A stretch of DNA of 64,000 bases from Ilyomonas sp965214235 (GTDB lineage: Bacteria > Bacteroidota > Bacteroidia > Chitinophagales > Chitinophagaceae): positions 1,922,001 to 1,986,000 of the forward strand of contig CBDCBH010000003.1 of the NCBI GenBank assembly GCA_965214235.1, written 5' to 3'. This document shows positions 46,924-56,171 of the stretch, one piece after another. Under the pieces are notes generated by a model. It ran no database searches, was not told where the DNA came from, and saw nothing but the letters and a program-made list of their open reading frames with translations. The position numbers and the translations under genes are program-made. Numbering within the stretch: position 1 is the first letter of the stretch; the number at the start of each line of letters is the position of its first letter.

Positions 46924-47286
46924 ATGAAGACATTCTTTTTATTGAAAGTATTAATGCCATTAGGTATGCTTATTTGTTTTGGAATTGCCCTTAATTTAAC
47001 CGGCAAATGGGAAGGTTATTTTCATATTCCTAGTGGCGGTGGTGATGTAGCTGTTTCAGCAACATTTGTACAAAAGGATAGCATATTAACAGGCTTCATA
47101 ACTGGTCCGGATGGATCGTTGGATATAAGTAACGGTAAAGTATCTGGCGATAGCTTTTCTTTTGATGTAGATGGAACAGCTTCCGGCACTATACATAATA
47201 CAGGCAAATATTATGGTGATTCTATAACTTTAAATTTTGCCACTTCAGGAACAACTATTCATGAGATGCTTAAACGGGTTCCATAA
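46924..47286 (+). CDS. Secreted small beta-rich hypothetical protein
   Basis: A 120-residue protein with a signal-like N-terminus (LLKVLMPLGMLICFGIAL). The mature part has repeating strand patterns, GKWEGYFHIPSGGG, LTGFITGPDGSLDISNGKVS and SFDVDGTASGTIHN, like a small beta-barrel with lipocalin-type GKW start. No known family is assigned. It stands alone, close to the REP cluster. Confidence 0.55.
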   Translation: MKTFFLLKVLMPLGMLICFGIALNLTGKWEGYFHIPSGGGDVAVSATFVQKDSILTGFITGPDGSLDISNGKVSGDSFSFDVDGTASGTIHNTGKYYGDSITLNFATSGTTIHEMLKRVP

Positions 47287-47746
47287 CCTGCATTTCAATT
47301 TCCTCGCAAAGCTAATGTAAAGCTCTGCTAAATTGGTTAGTCATCACGCAATCAATATGTATGTTTTATTAATTTTTAAAGAGTTGCTTTTTCCACTATC
47401 GGTCGGCGTCCACACCGACTGAAAATAATAAAGTGGTTTTTAATTTTAGAAGACAAAGCCTTTAGAATACAGGTTCAACTGTTTCGGTTGGTGCGGACAC
47501 CAAACGATAGAGAAATAAGTTTTCACCTTGTTTATTTTGAGCGGATGAATGATACATCGCGCAAACCAGTACACTCAAAAACAAAACACATTTACTCGCT
47601 AAAACATTCTTCATAAGATAGTCTTTGTGTGGCTAAAGATATATCAACACAGTTTGCTCCTGTTAAGAAATAGAAATAATAACAACTACTCGTTATTATA
47701 AACATACTTACTTTGCCACTACATTATTTTTTACACTACCTGTTGT
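47287..47746. other. Intergenic region upstream of araB with paired hairpins
   Basis: No gene seen. It contains an imperfect inverted pair, 47396-47424 and 47482-47510 (23 of 29 bases match in inverse), each with its own hairpin around GTCC or GGAC. A clear promoter for araB was not found. Confidence 0.55.
47396..47510. repeat. Inverted pair of REP-like hairpins (family C)
   Basis: Left CTATCGGTCGGCGTCCACAC and the inverse of the right copy, CTATCGTTTGGTGTCCGCAC, share most positions. Changes are mostly transitions that keep internal pairing, as expected of an RNA or DNA hairpin. Confidence 0.55.
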
Positions 47747-49417
47747 ATGAACAAAGAAAGCGCTCATGTAATTGGGGTTGATTTTGGAACCGATTCGGTT
47801 CGTTCGGTTATCATTAATGTAGCCGATGGTTTTGAAATTGCTGCATCTGTTTTTTATTATCCGCGCTGGAAAGAGGGTTTGTATTGCGATGCTTCTCTCA
47901 ACCAGTTTCGCCAGCATCCTTTGGATTATATGGAAGGATTGGAATACACGATAAAAGATTGCTTGCAAAAAGCCGGAAATGCAGTGGCAGCAAGCATTGC
48001 AGCCATCTCGGTTGATACTACAGGCTCTACTCCAATTGCAGTGGATGCCACCGGAACACCGCTTTCTTTATTGTCTCAATTTGTTCATAACCCGAACGCT
48101 ATGTTTGTGTTGTGGAAAGATCATACCGCCACAAAAGAGGCTGAAGAAATTAATAAACTGGCTGCCAGTTTTAGCACTAATTATTTGCAATTTGTAGGTG
48201 GTATTTATTCATCAGAATGGTTTTGGGCAAAGCTGTTGCGCACGCTTCGTGTTGATGAAACTGTTCGTGCTGCAACATACTCGTGGGTGGAGCATTGCGA
48301 CTGGATTCCGTTTTTATTAACCGGCGGCACTGATGTTCATCAAATGAAAAGAAGCGTATGCGCGGCAGGGCACAAAGCCTTGTGGGCTGAAGTTTTCGGT
48401 GGCTTGCCACCGAACGATTTTTTTGTTTCGGTTGATCCATTGTTACATGGTTTTACTTCCCGGTTGTTTACACAGGTTTATACATCTGATAAAGCTGCAG
48501 GAACGCTTTCAAAAGAGTGGAGCGAACGATTGGGTTTATCGCAAAACGTATTGATTGGCGTTGGTGCTTTTGATGCGCACATGGGTGCGGTAGGCGGAGA
48601 AATTGAGCCCTATGTGTTAAGCAAAGTAATGGGCACTTCTACCTGCGATATGCTGGTAGCGCCAACAAATGAAGTGAGCAGTGCTTTGGTGAAAGGAATT
48701 TGCGGTCAGGTGGAAGGTTCTATCATTCCCGGCATGATGGGCATGGAGGCGGGTCAAAGTGCATTCGGTGATGCGTATGCATGGTTTACAAACATCGTTG
48801 CTTATCCCATCAATCATTTGTTTTCCTCATCTTCATTCATTGATAAAACAACCCTCAATTTGTTGCAAAAAGAAATGAATGAAAAACTGATGGCTGAACT
48901 CTCGAAAGCCGCATCAGCATTGCCTTTGCGCGAAGATGATGAACTGGCGGTTGACTGGCTCAACGGCAGACGAACGCCCGATGCCAACCAGTTATTAAAA
49001 GGTGCTTTGAGCGGCTTGCATCTGGGCACTACGGCACCGCATATTTTTAAAGCCATTGCCGAAGCTACCTGCTTTGGCGCCAGGGCAATTGTGGAACGGT
49101 TTAACGAACAAGGCATACCGGTAAAAGGATTGATCGGTGTGGGCGGCGTGGCAAAAAAATCGCCTTTCATTATGCAGATGATGGCAGATGTAATGAACAT
49201 GCCCATCCGCATTCACAAAACCGAACAAACCTGCGCTGCCGGTGCGGCTATGTTTGCTGCCACAGTTGCCGGTTTTTATCAACGGGTTGAAGATGCGATG
49301 CAGGCAATGGGGCAAGGTTTTGATGCAATGTATCATCCCCAAAAAAACAAAGTTGACATTTATAAAAAGCGGTATGAAAAATACAAACAGTTGGGCAGGT
49401 ATATCGAAGAATTATGA
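47747..49417 (+). CDS. araB: Ribulokinase
   Basis: A 556-residue FGGY-family kinase that makes L-ribulose 5-phosphate. The N-terminal VIGVDFGTDSVRSVIINVAD is the phosphate-binding start, and SVDTTGSTPIAVDATG and GVGGVAKKSPFIMQMMADVM are family blocks. Its length and its partners araD and araA mark it as AraB rather than xylulokinase. It begins the second half of the arabinose locus, before araD, a GH127 gene and araA. Confidence 0.93.
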   Translation: MNKESAHVIGVDFGTDSVRSVIINVADGFEIAASVFYYPRWKEGLYCDASLNQFRQHPLDYMEGLEYTIKDCLQKAGNAVAASIAAISVDTTGSTPIAVDATGTPLSLLSQFVHNPNAMFVLWKDHTATKEAEEINKLAASFSTNYLQFVGGIYSSEWFWAKLLRTLRVDETVRAATYSWVEHCDWIPFLLTGGTDVHQMKRSVCAAGHKALWAEVFGGLPPNDFFVSVDPLLHGFTSRLFTQVYTSDKAAGTLSKEWSERLGLSQNVLIGVGAFDAHMGAVGGEIEPYVLSKVMGTSTCDMLVAPTNEVSSALVKGICGQVEGSIIPGMMGMEAGQSAFGDAYAWFTNIVAYPINHLFSSSSFIDKTTLNLLQKEMNEKLMAELSKAASALPLREDDELAVDWLNGRRTPDANQLLKGALSGLHLGTTAPHIFKAIAEATCFGARAIVERFNEQGIPVKGLIGVGGVAKKSPFIMQMMADVMNMPIRIHKTEQTCAAGAAMFAATVAGFYQRVEDAMQAMGQGFDAMYHPQKNKVDIYKKRYEKYKQLGRYIEEL

Positions 49418-49486
49418 GTTATGAATGATGAATTAAGAATACCATCAATAAAAATCTTACTACCTATTACATAATACTTACTACAA

Positions 49487-50182
49487 GTGCCGTACGAACA
49501 CATACAACAGGAAGCTTACGAAGCCAATATGCAGTTGCCAAAACTGGGTTTGGTGCTGTTTACGTTTGGTAATGTAAGCGCTGCCGATAGCAGTTTGGGC
49601 GTGTTCGCCATTAAGCCTTCAGGCGTGCCATATAAAGAGTTATCGCCCGAAAAAATGGTGGTGGTTGATTTTGATGGAAAAACGGTGGAAGGCAAGCTGC
49701 GTCCCTCTTCCGACACGCAAACCCATGCCGTTTTATACAAAAAATGGAGTAAAATAAAAGGCATTGCGCACACACATTCCACCTATGCAACAGCGTGGGC
49801 GCAGGCCTTGCGTGATATACCGATTTATGGAACCACACATGCTGACCACAACACGGTGGATATACCTTGTGCGCCACCGATGGACGATGCAATGATAACG
49901 GGCAATTATGAATACCAAACTGGTTTTCAAATCATCAATTGCCTTATTGAAAAGAAAATAAATTATGAAGAAATGGAAATGATTTTGGTGGGCAACCATG
50001 CGCCGTTTACCTGGGGAAATACAGCCGTAAAAGCAGTTTATAACAGTGCTGTTTTGGAGAACATTGCACAGATGGCTTTTATCACCGAAAGCATTAAAGC
50101 CGATGCCTTGCGATTAAAAGATTCGCTTATCAAAAAACATTACGAGCGCAAGCATGGAAAAGATTCTTATTATGGGCAATAA
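49487..50182 (+). CDS. araD: L-ribulose-5-phosphate 4-epimerase
   Basis: A 231-residue class II aldolase-fold epimerase giving D-xylulose 5-phosphate. GNVSAADSSLGVFAIKPSGV is the phosphate-binding start, and AHTHSTYATAWAQ and VGNHAPFTWG provide the zinc His ligands. The start is GTG 49487; an ATG 42 bases later would cut into the fold. It lies 69 bases after araB. Confidence 0.93.
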   Translation: MPYEHIQQEAYEANMQLPKLGLVLFTFGNVSAADSSLGVFAIKPSGVPYKELSPEKMVVVDFDGKTVEGKLRPSSDTQTHAVLYKKWSKIKGIAHTHSTYATAWAQALRDIPIYGTTHADHNTVDIPCAPPMDDAMITGNYEYQTGFQIINCLIEKKINYEEMEMILVGNHAPFTWGNTAVKAVYNSAVLENIAQMAFITESIKADALRLKDSLIKKHYERKHGKDSYYGQ

Positions 50183-50263
50183 ACTGAAAGCTATCAGCAT
50201 TCAGCTATCAGCGTTGAGCAATCATGAATTACAATACTTACTGCATCATTTACAAATAATTCT

Positions 50264-52300
50264 ATGAAAAAAATCTTGTTTTCTCTTTCCTTATTTTCAG
50301 CAACTATTTTATTTGCGCAGCAAAGAGATTATTTAGTAAAACCGGTTCCCTTTACTGCTGTGCATTTGAACGATCACTTCTGGCTACCACGGTTACAAAC
50401 CAATGCCACGGTTACCATTCCCGCTTCGTTCGCACGTTGCGAAAGCACAGGCAGGGTAAAGAACTTTGTGATGGCTGCTGCCCACAGTGGCAAGTTTTGC
50501 ACAACCTATCCGTTTGATGATACAGACATTTATAAAACCATCGAAGGCGCATCTTACTCACTAAGTCTTTTTCCCGATGTCAAACTGGCAAAATATCTTG
50601 ATTCTCTCATTACTATCATTGGTAAAGCGCAGGAGCCTGATGGTTATTTATACACTGCGCGCAGCATCGATTCATTACACCCGCATCCTTGGGCTGGCGC
50701 CACGCGCTGGATAGAGGAACGCAACATGAGCCATGAACTTTATAACGCCGGTCATTTGTACGAAGCGGCTGTTGCCCATTACATAGCAACCGGCAAAAAA
50801 ACATTGCTGAATATTGCTTTAAAAAATGCCGATTTGGTTTGTTCAACATTCGGTCCCGGGAAACTAAAAGTAGCACCCGGACATGAGATTGTGGAGATGG
50901 GTTTAGTTAAATTATACCGCGTAACCGGCAAGCCGGAATATTTGCAAACGGCTCAGTTTTTTATTGAAGCGCGCGGCTCGTACAAAGGTTACGACAGCAC
51001 CAGCAAAGACCCTTTTAAAAATGGTTCGTACTGGCAGGACGATAAGCCGGTGGATAACCAAACCGATGCGGAAGGGCATGCTGTAAGAGCCGGTTATTTG
51101 TATTCTGCCGTAGCAGATGTGGCAGCCCTGACGGGCGACACTTTATTACTTACTGCCATTGATAAAATCTGGGACGATTTCGTTTCTAAAAAATTATACG
51201 TACAAGGCGGCGCTGGCGCCAAAGGCGATGGCGAACGCTATGGTGCCGATTATGAATTGCCCAACGAAACCGCTTACAACGAAACCTGTGCAGCCATTGC
51301 CAATGTGTTCTGGAACCAACGCATGTTTCAGTTGCATGGCGATTCTAAGTACATTGATGTGCTGGAAAAAATTCTTTACAATGGTTTGATATCCGGTGTT
51401 GGCTTGGATGGAAAATCTTTCTTTTATACCAATGCGATGCAAATACAAAACAGCTTTTCGCATGTAGATATGGAAGCTACGCGCTCCGGCTGGTTCGATT
51501 GTTCGTGTTGCCCTACCAATCTCACTCGTTTGTTGCCCTCAGTTCCCGGATATGTGTATGCGCAACAGGACGATAAAATATTTGCCAATCTCTTCATTAG
51601 CAGCCATACCATGCTTAATGTAAAAGGCAAGCCGGTAAGCATCGAACAAAAAAACAATTATCCCTGGGATGGCGATTTGCAGTTTATCATTGATCCAAAA
51701 TCAACACAAACATTTTCTTTATTAGTGCGCATTCCCGGCTGGGTACGCAACGAGGCTTTGCCATCCGATTTATACAAGTATGAAAGTAAGGCAAGCGATA
51801 AAGTTAGCATCACCATCAACGGACAGGCTGTTGATTACTCTTTGCAAAACGGTTATGCTGTTCTCGCGCGTTCGTGGAAAAAAAATGATGTGGTCGAAGT
51901 AAAGCTGCCCATGAATGTGCAACGGGTGGTAGCCAATGCACAGGTAAAAAATGATATTGGCAAAGTGGCTCTGCAAAGAGGTCCTATCATGTATTGCGCA
52001 GAGTGGATTGATAATGGAGGCAAAGCCGCTAATATTATACTGCCTCAAAATACAAAATTTACGAGCGAATACAAACCCGGTTTATTGAACGGTGTGGTTG
52101 TTTTAAAAAGCAATGTTCCGGCTATACAGGTAAGTACCGATGGACAAACAATTAATACTTTGCAGCAACCTTTTACAGCCATCCCTTACTATGGCTGGGC
52201 CAATCGTGGCAAAGGCGAAATGCAGCTTTGGTTTCCCGAAAAAATAAAAGACGTTTCATTAATAACGGATGAATCAATTGTTGTAAAAGAAAACCAGTAA
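50264..52300 (+). CDS. GH127 beta-L-arabinofuranosidase (2)
   Basis: A 678-residue exported enzyme (MKKILFSLSLFSATILFAQ signal). The metal/catalytic set is complete: AYNETCAAIAN (Glu340, Cys342) and DCSCCPTNLTRLLP (Cys415, Cys416), matching HypBA1-type GH127. HAVRAGYLYSAVADVA and QEPDGYLYT are further family blocks. It is placed between araD and araA, 81 bases after the former and 24 before the latter, so L-arabinose release and catabolism are co-expressed. It is probably a periplasmic enzyme. Confidence 0.88.
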   Translation: MKKILFSLSLFSATILFAQQRDYLVKPVPFTAVHLNDHFWLPRLQTNATVTIPASFARCESTGRVKNFVMAAAHSGKFCTTYPFDDTDIYKTIEGASYSLSLFPDVKLAKYLDSLITIIGKAQEPDGYLYTARSIDSLHPHPWAGATRWIEERNMSHELYNAGHLYEAAVAHYIATGKKTLLNIALKNADLVCSTFGPGKLKVAPGHEIVEMGLVKLYRVTGKPEYLQTAQFFIEARGSYKGYDSTSKDPFKNGSYWQDDKPVDNQTDAEGHAVRAGYLYSAVADVAALTGDTLLLTAIDKIWDDFVSKKLYVQGGAGAKGDGERYGADYELPNETAYNETCAAIANVFWNQRMFQLHGDSKYIDVLEKILYNGLISGVGLDGKSFFYTNAMQIQNSFSHVDMEATRSGWFDCSCCPTNLTRLLPSVPGYVYAQQDDKIFANLFISSHTMLNVKGKPVSIEQKNNYPWDGDLQFIIDPKSTQTFSLLVRIPGWVRNEALPSDLYKYESKASDKVSITINGQAVDYSLQNGYAVLARSWKKNDVVEVKLPMNVQRVVANAQVKNDIGKVALQRGPIMYCAEWIDNGGKAANIILPQNTKFTSEYKPGLLNGVVVLKSNVPAIQVSTDGQTINTLQQPFTAIPYYGWANRGKGEMQLWFPEKIKDVSLITDESIVVKENQ

Positions 52301-52324
52301 ATTAAGGTAAGTGCATAAATAAAA

Positions 52325-53821
52325 ATGATGATGAATTTAAAAGAATTTGAAGTTTGGTTTGTTACCGGCAGCCAGCATTTGTATGGCAATGAAACGTTGC
52401 GGCAAGTGGCTGAACACTCACAGGAGATTGTAAAATTTTTGAACGATGCCAGCAGCATTCCGGTAACTGTAATTTATAAACCTACCGTAAAAAGCACCGA
52501 AGAAATTACTGCTGTTTGCGCCGATGCCAATACAGCCAAAAACTGCATCGGCATTGTTGCGTGGATGCATACGTTTTCACCAGCGAAAATGTGGATTGGT
52601 GGTTTGAAAATCTTGCAAAAACCATTGCTGCATTTGCACACGCAATTCAACCGCGATATTCCGTGGAGTGAAATTGATATGGACTTTATGAACCTGAACC
52701 AAAGCGCGCATGGCGACCGTGAGTTTGGTTTTATGATGAGCCGCATGCGGTTGCGCCGCAAAGTGGTGGTTGGTTTTTGGCAGAACGAAGCGGTTATTAA
52801 AAGCATTGAAATATGGGCGCGGGCGGCGGCGGCGTGGAACGATTGGCAGGGAGCTAAGTTTGTTCGTTTTGGCGATAACATGCGCTATGTTGCTGTAACC
52901 GAAGGCGATAAAGTAGAAGCCGAAATTCAGTTGGGTTATTCAGTAAATACATATGGCGTTGGCGATTTGGTAAAGATGATTAATGAAGTGTCCGATGCAG
53001 ACGCAGCACTGCTTTGCGGGGAATATGCTGATGAATACAAGCTGGCAAAACTGCTGCAAAAACAAAACGAAAAACGGGGCTCATTACAGGATGCCGCAAA
53101 GATAGAATTGGGCTTGCGTTACTTTTTGCAACAAGGCAATTACAAAGGCTTTACCAACACGTTTGAAGACCTCAATGGCATGAAGCAATTGCCCGGCATT
53201 GCCACGCAACGGTTGATGAAAGACGGTTATGGTTTTGGCGCCGAAGGCGATTGGAAAACCTGCGCCTTGGTTCGTGCAATGAAAGTAATGGGAAGCGGTT
53301 TAGAAGGTGGCAATTCGTTTATGGAAGATTACACGTATCATTTTGAGCCGAACAACGAAATGGTGCTGGGCAGCCACATGCTGGAGATTTGCCCAAGCAT
53401 AGCAAAAGAAAACCCTTCGTGCGAAATTCATCCATTGGGAATAGGAGGAAAAGAAGACCCGGTGCGTCTTGTTTTTAATGTAAAAAGTGGTGCCGCATTG
53501 AATGCTTCGATGATTGATTTGGGCAATCGGTTCAGGTTATTAATTAATGAAGTGGAAGCGGTGGAACCGCAATATGATTTGCCGAAACTGCCGGTTGCGC
53601 GCGTGTTATGGAAGCCGCTGCCCAACATGCAAACGGCTTGTGCAGCCTGGATTTTGGCGGGTGGCGCACATCATACTTGTTACAGCCAGAATATAACTAC
53701 AGAACATTTGGAAGACTTTGCCGACATGGCAAAAATGGAATGCGTACTGATTGATAAAAACACCAACCTTCATCAATTTAAAAATGAGCTGCGGTGGAGC
53801 GAAGTGTATTATAAGCTGTGA
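52325..53821 (+). CDS. araA: L-arabinose isomerase
   Basis: A 498-residue isomerase turning L-arabinose into L-ribulose, the first step of the pathway. The N-terminal EVWFVTGSQHLYGNETLRQV, QFNRDIPWSEIDMDFMNLNQ, GDWKTCALVRAMKVMG and the C-terminal WILAGGAHHTCYSQ are family blocks containing the metal-site Glu and His residues. Length is standard. It is the last gene of the araB-araD-GH127-araA group; a perfect palindrome with a T tail lies about 200 bases after it. Confidence 0.95.
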   Translation: MMMNLKEFEVWFVTGSQHLYGNETLRQVAEHSQEIVKFLNDASSIPVTVIYKPTVKSTEEITAVCADANTAKNCIGIVAWMHTFSPAKMWIGGLKILQKPLLHLHTQFNRDIPWSEIDMDFMNLNQSAHGDREFGFMMSRMRLRRKVVVGFWQNEAVIKSIEIWARAAAAWNDWQGAKFVRFGDNMRYVAVTEGDKVEAEIQLGYSVNTYGVGDLVKMINEVSDADAALLCGEYADEYKLAKLLQKQNEKRGSLQDAAKIELGLRYFLQQGNYKGFTNTFEDLNGMKQLPGIATQRLMKDGYGFGAEGDWKTCALVRAMKVMGSGLEGGNSFMEDYTYHFEPNNEMVLGSHMLEICPSIAKENPSCEIHPLGIGGKEDPVRLVFNVKSGAALNASMIDLGNRFRLLINEVEAVEPQYDLPKLPVARVLWKPLPNMQTACAAWILAGGAHHTCYSQNITTEHLEDFADMAKMECVLIDKNTNLHQFKNELRWSEVYYKL

Positions 53822-53864
53822 GGTGCCAGCTATGAGTTATGAGCTATCCGCTTCTTGAACCATT

Positions 53865-53998
53865 ATTACGAGAAACGAAGCCATCTGTGGATTTGAAGTT
53901 GATGAGTTATGATTTATGAATGCTATTGATAAAGTGATTTATTTTTATAAGCAGTATCGTTTGTAAAATATAGATCGCTTCGCGTTGCTCGCAATGAC
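53865..53998. repeat. Degenerate inverted-repeat element (GAAACGAAGC / GCTTCG...CTCGCAATGA)
   Basis: ATTACGAGAAACGAAGCCAT at one end resembles the inverse of TCGCTTCGCGTTGCTCGCAA at the other. This ATTGCGAGnAACGAAG pattern is a known kind of dispersed bacterial intergenic repeat; the match here is by eye. Confidence 0.45.
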
Positions 53999-54019
53999 GG
54001 TTGGTTAGGATTGCTTTGT

Positions 54020-54052
54020 AACGCTGACAGGGTTTAAAACCCTGTCAGCGTT
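54020..54052. terminator. Perfect 16-bp palindrome, terminator of the ara operon
   Basis: AACGCTGACAGGGTTT pairs completely with its inverse around one central base, followed by TTTTAT. It may end the araA transcript and is also of a type found as dispersed repeats in Bacteroidota. Confidence 0.75.
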
Positions 54053-54317
54053 TTATAATTGCTCAATGGATGTTCTTTGCTGATGGGCTGCGGGATGGAA
54101 GTGAAAAGCCCGTAAAGCGCAGAAGCGGAGAGACGGGAAGTTGGAAAGACAGAAAGACGGCAAGTGAACAGCCGCTGCGCTGCGGACTTGTAACGGACAG
54201 CCCGAACTACAACTGAAGTAAAAACAAAAGATGACAGCCCCAAAAGAATTATGAGTTATGATTTACGAAAGCGAATTAAGGATAGCTTGTAGCTCATGGC
54301 TGAAAAAACAACAGCCT

Positions 54318-54327
54318 CAAACGTTTG
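54318..54327. promoter_or_regulatory. Putative LacI operator CAAACGTTTG before the symporter
   Basis: Identical to the palindrome in the lacI promoter. It lies 131 bases before the symporter ATG. A weaker version, GAATCGTTTA, is at 54387-54396. The palindrome also overlaps one of the AAAAACAAAC motif copies (inverse strand). Confidence 0.5.
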
Positions 54328-54458
54328 TTTTTCTTTCAAAAATCTCTTTTAAAATTATCTGCCAGATGATGATTAATTCTTGTTTTGAATCGTTTACTTT
54401 GAGCCTTGTTATGTAACGTTTGCCCGATTTTATTTTTTAAACCAACGATTGATTTGTT

Positions 54459-56171
54459 ATGAACAAACTTCTTTTACAAGACAAGCTGATTTTTATTGTC
54501 TATTTTATTATTGTTGCCAGTTATGGCATTTACATCTACCGCAAAAAAAAGAAAGCGGTGATGGATACGCACGACTTTTTTTTAGCGGAAGGATCGCTTA
54601 CCTGGTGGGCAATTGGCGCTTCGCTGATTGCATCTAACATTTCGGCTGAACAGTTTATTGGCATGAGCGGAAACGGCTTCACTATTGGCATTGCGGTGGC
54701 TGCTTACGAATGGATTGCCGCCATTGCGCTGATTATTGTTGCGGTGTGGTTTATACCGGTTTATTTGAAGAATAAAATATTTACGATGCCGCAGTTTTTA
54801 GAAACGCGGTATAATAAATCGGTGAGTTTAATCATGGCGATTTTCTGGTTGTTTTTGTATGTGTTTGTGAACCTCACCTCGATCCTTTTTTTGGGTGCTG
54901 TTGCTATTAATAATTTAACCGGCGGAGACGAAAACCAGTTTCATTTAATAGTCATTCTGTTATCAATATTTGCGGTTTTTATTACGCTCGGCGGCATGAA
55001 AGTGATTGGCTTTACCGACGTAATACAGGTGACTGTTTTAATTATCGGAGGCCTTGCTACAACTTATGTTGCGTTAACGGTTGTGAGCAAGCAATTTGGT
55101 TTGGGAGAGAATGCGTATGCGGGTTTTAAGGCGATGATTGCTAATGCACCGGATCACTTCCACATGATTTTTGCAAAGCCCGATGCTAACTCGTCGCAGC
55201 ACGAGGTGAATAATTATCTCACCATTCCGGGTTTGCTGTCGTATGTGGCAGGCATCTGGATTGTGAATTTAAATTATTGGGGTTGTAACCAGTACATCAC
55301 GCAACGCGCGCTGGGCGCGGATTTGCAAACGGCACGCAAAGGAATTTTGTTTGCCGGCTTTATAAAATTGTTGATGCCCGTGATTGTGATGCTGCCGGGC
55401 ATTGCCGCTTATGTTTTACATCAAAAAGGGTTGCTGCAGGCGGAAATGATGAGAAATAGTAAGAATGGATTAGTGGTTTCCGATAATGCTTATTCGGCTG
55501 TTCTTGGTTATTTGCCCAATGGTTTAATTGGTTTATCCCTGGCTGCATTAACGGCGGCGATTGTGGCATCGCTGGCAGGCAAAGCCAACAGTATTTCTAC
55601 CATTTTTACATTGGATGTTTACAAAAAATATATTAGTAAAGAAGCTCCTGAAAAGAAATTGGTTTGGACTGGTCGCATTACCATTTTAGCTGCTTTGGTG
55701 GTGTCTATTTTGTTAACCTGGAAAGATGCTTTGGGCATTGGTGGCGAAGGTGGTTTTACTTTCATTCAAAAATATACAGGCTTTATTTCGCCGGGTGTGT
55801 TTGCCATTTTTATTCTCGGCTTTTTTTGGAAGCGCACTACCGGCGCAGCGGCTGTTGTGGGCGTAATAACAGGTTTTCTTTTATCGGTGTTATTTAATGT
55901 GTATGCGCCTGCATGGTTTGGACCCGACACGTTGCTTTATACAGCTTATAAAAACAGTGATGGCAAATACGAAATACCCTTTCACATTTGCATGGGCCTG
56001 GCGTTTGGATTTACCATTTTGATTATGGTGATTATGAGTCTTGCAGGTCCGAAAATTAACCCTAAAGCGTTTGTGATTGATAAAGGGATGTTCAAATTGC
56101 AGCCGGGAACACTGGCAATGATTGTGGTTACGTTGTTGATTATTTCACTGCTATATGTGAGGTTTTGGTAA
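54459..56171 (+). CDS. Sodium/solute symporter (SSS family), probably sugar
   Basis: A 570-residue protein with about 14 membrane segments. Family blocks are DFFLAEGSLTWWAIGASLIA, NISAEQFIGMSGNGF, the GGMKVIGFTDVIQV block and LAALTAAIVASLAGKANSIS, as in the SglT-like sodium/glucose-type symporters of Bacteroidota. The ATG is 131 bases after CAAACGTTTG. Its place after the ara genes suggests L-arabinose uptake through the inner membrane, but the substrate is inferred. Confidence 0.88.
   Translation: MNKLLLQDKLIFIVYFIIVASYGIYIYRKKKKAVMDTHDFFLAEGSLTWWAIGASLIASNISAEQFIGMSGNGFTIGIAVAAYEWIAAIALIIVAVWFIPVYLKNKIFTMPQFLETRYNKSVSLIMAIFWLFLYVFVNLTSILFLGAVAINNLTGGDENQFHLIVILLSIFAVFITLGGMKVIGFTDVIQVTVLIIGGLATTYVALTVVSKQFGLGENAYAGFKAMIANAPDHFHMIFAKPDANSSQHEVNNYLTIPGLLSYVAGIWIVNLNYWGCNQYITQRALGADLQTARKGILFAGFIKLLMPVIVMLPGIAAYVLHQKGLLQAEMMRNSKNGLVVSDNAYSAVLGYLPNGLIGLSLAALTAAIVASLAGKANSISTIFTLDVYKKYISKEAPEKKLVWTGRITILAALVVSILLTWKDALGIGGEGGFTFIQKYTGFISPGVFAIFILGFFWKRTTGAAAVVGVITGFLLSVLFNVYAPAWFGPDTLLYTAYKNSDGKYEIPFHICMGLAFGFTILIMVIMSLAGPKINPKAFVIDKGMFKLQPGTLAMIVVTLLIISLLYVRFW

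Larger units (their letters stand above)
53822..54458. other. Repeat-rich intergenic region before the symporter
   Basis: No gene supported. From start to end it holds: TATGAGTTATGA low-complexity copies, a degenerate inverted repeat (53865-53886 with 53971-53998, around CGAAGC and GCTTCG), a perfect hairpin (54020-54052), a GC-richer stretch with GAGACGGGAAG and GACAGAAAGACGG runs (54120-54190), and the CAAACGTTTG palindrome (54318-54327). Confidence 0.6.

Noticed and set aside
44538..47746. A prophage or integrative element
   Set aside because: No integrase, phage structural or conjugation gene is present; only IS/REP-type debris.
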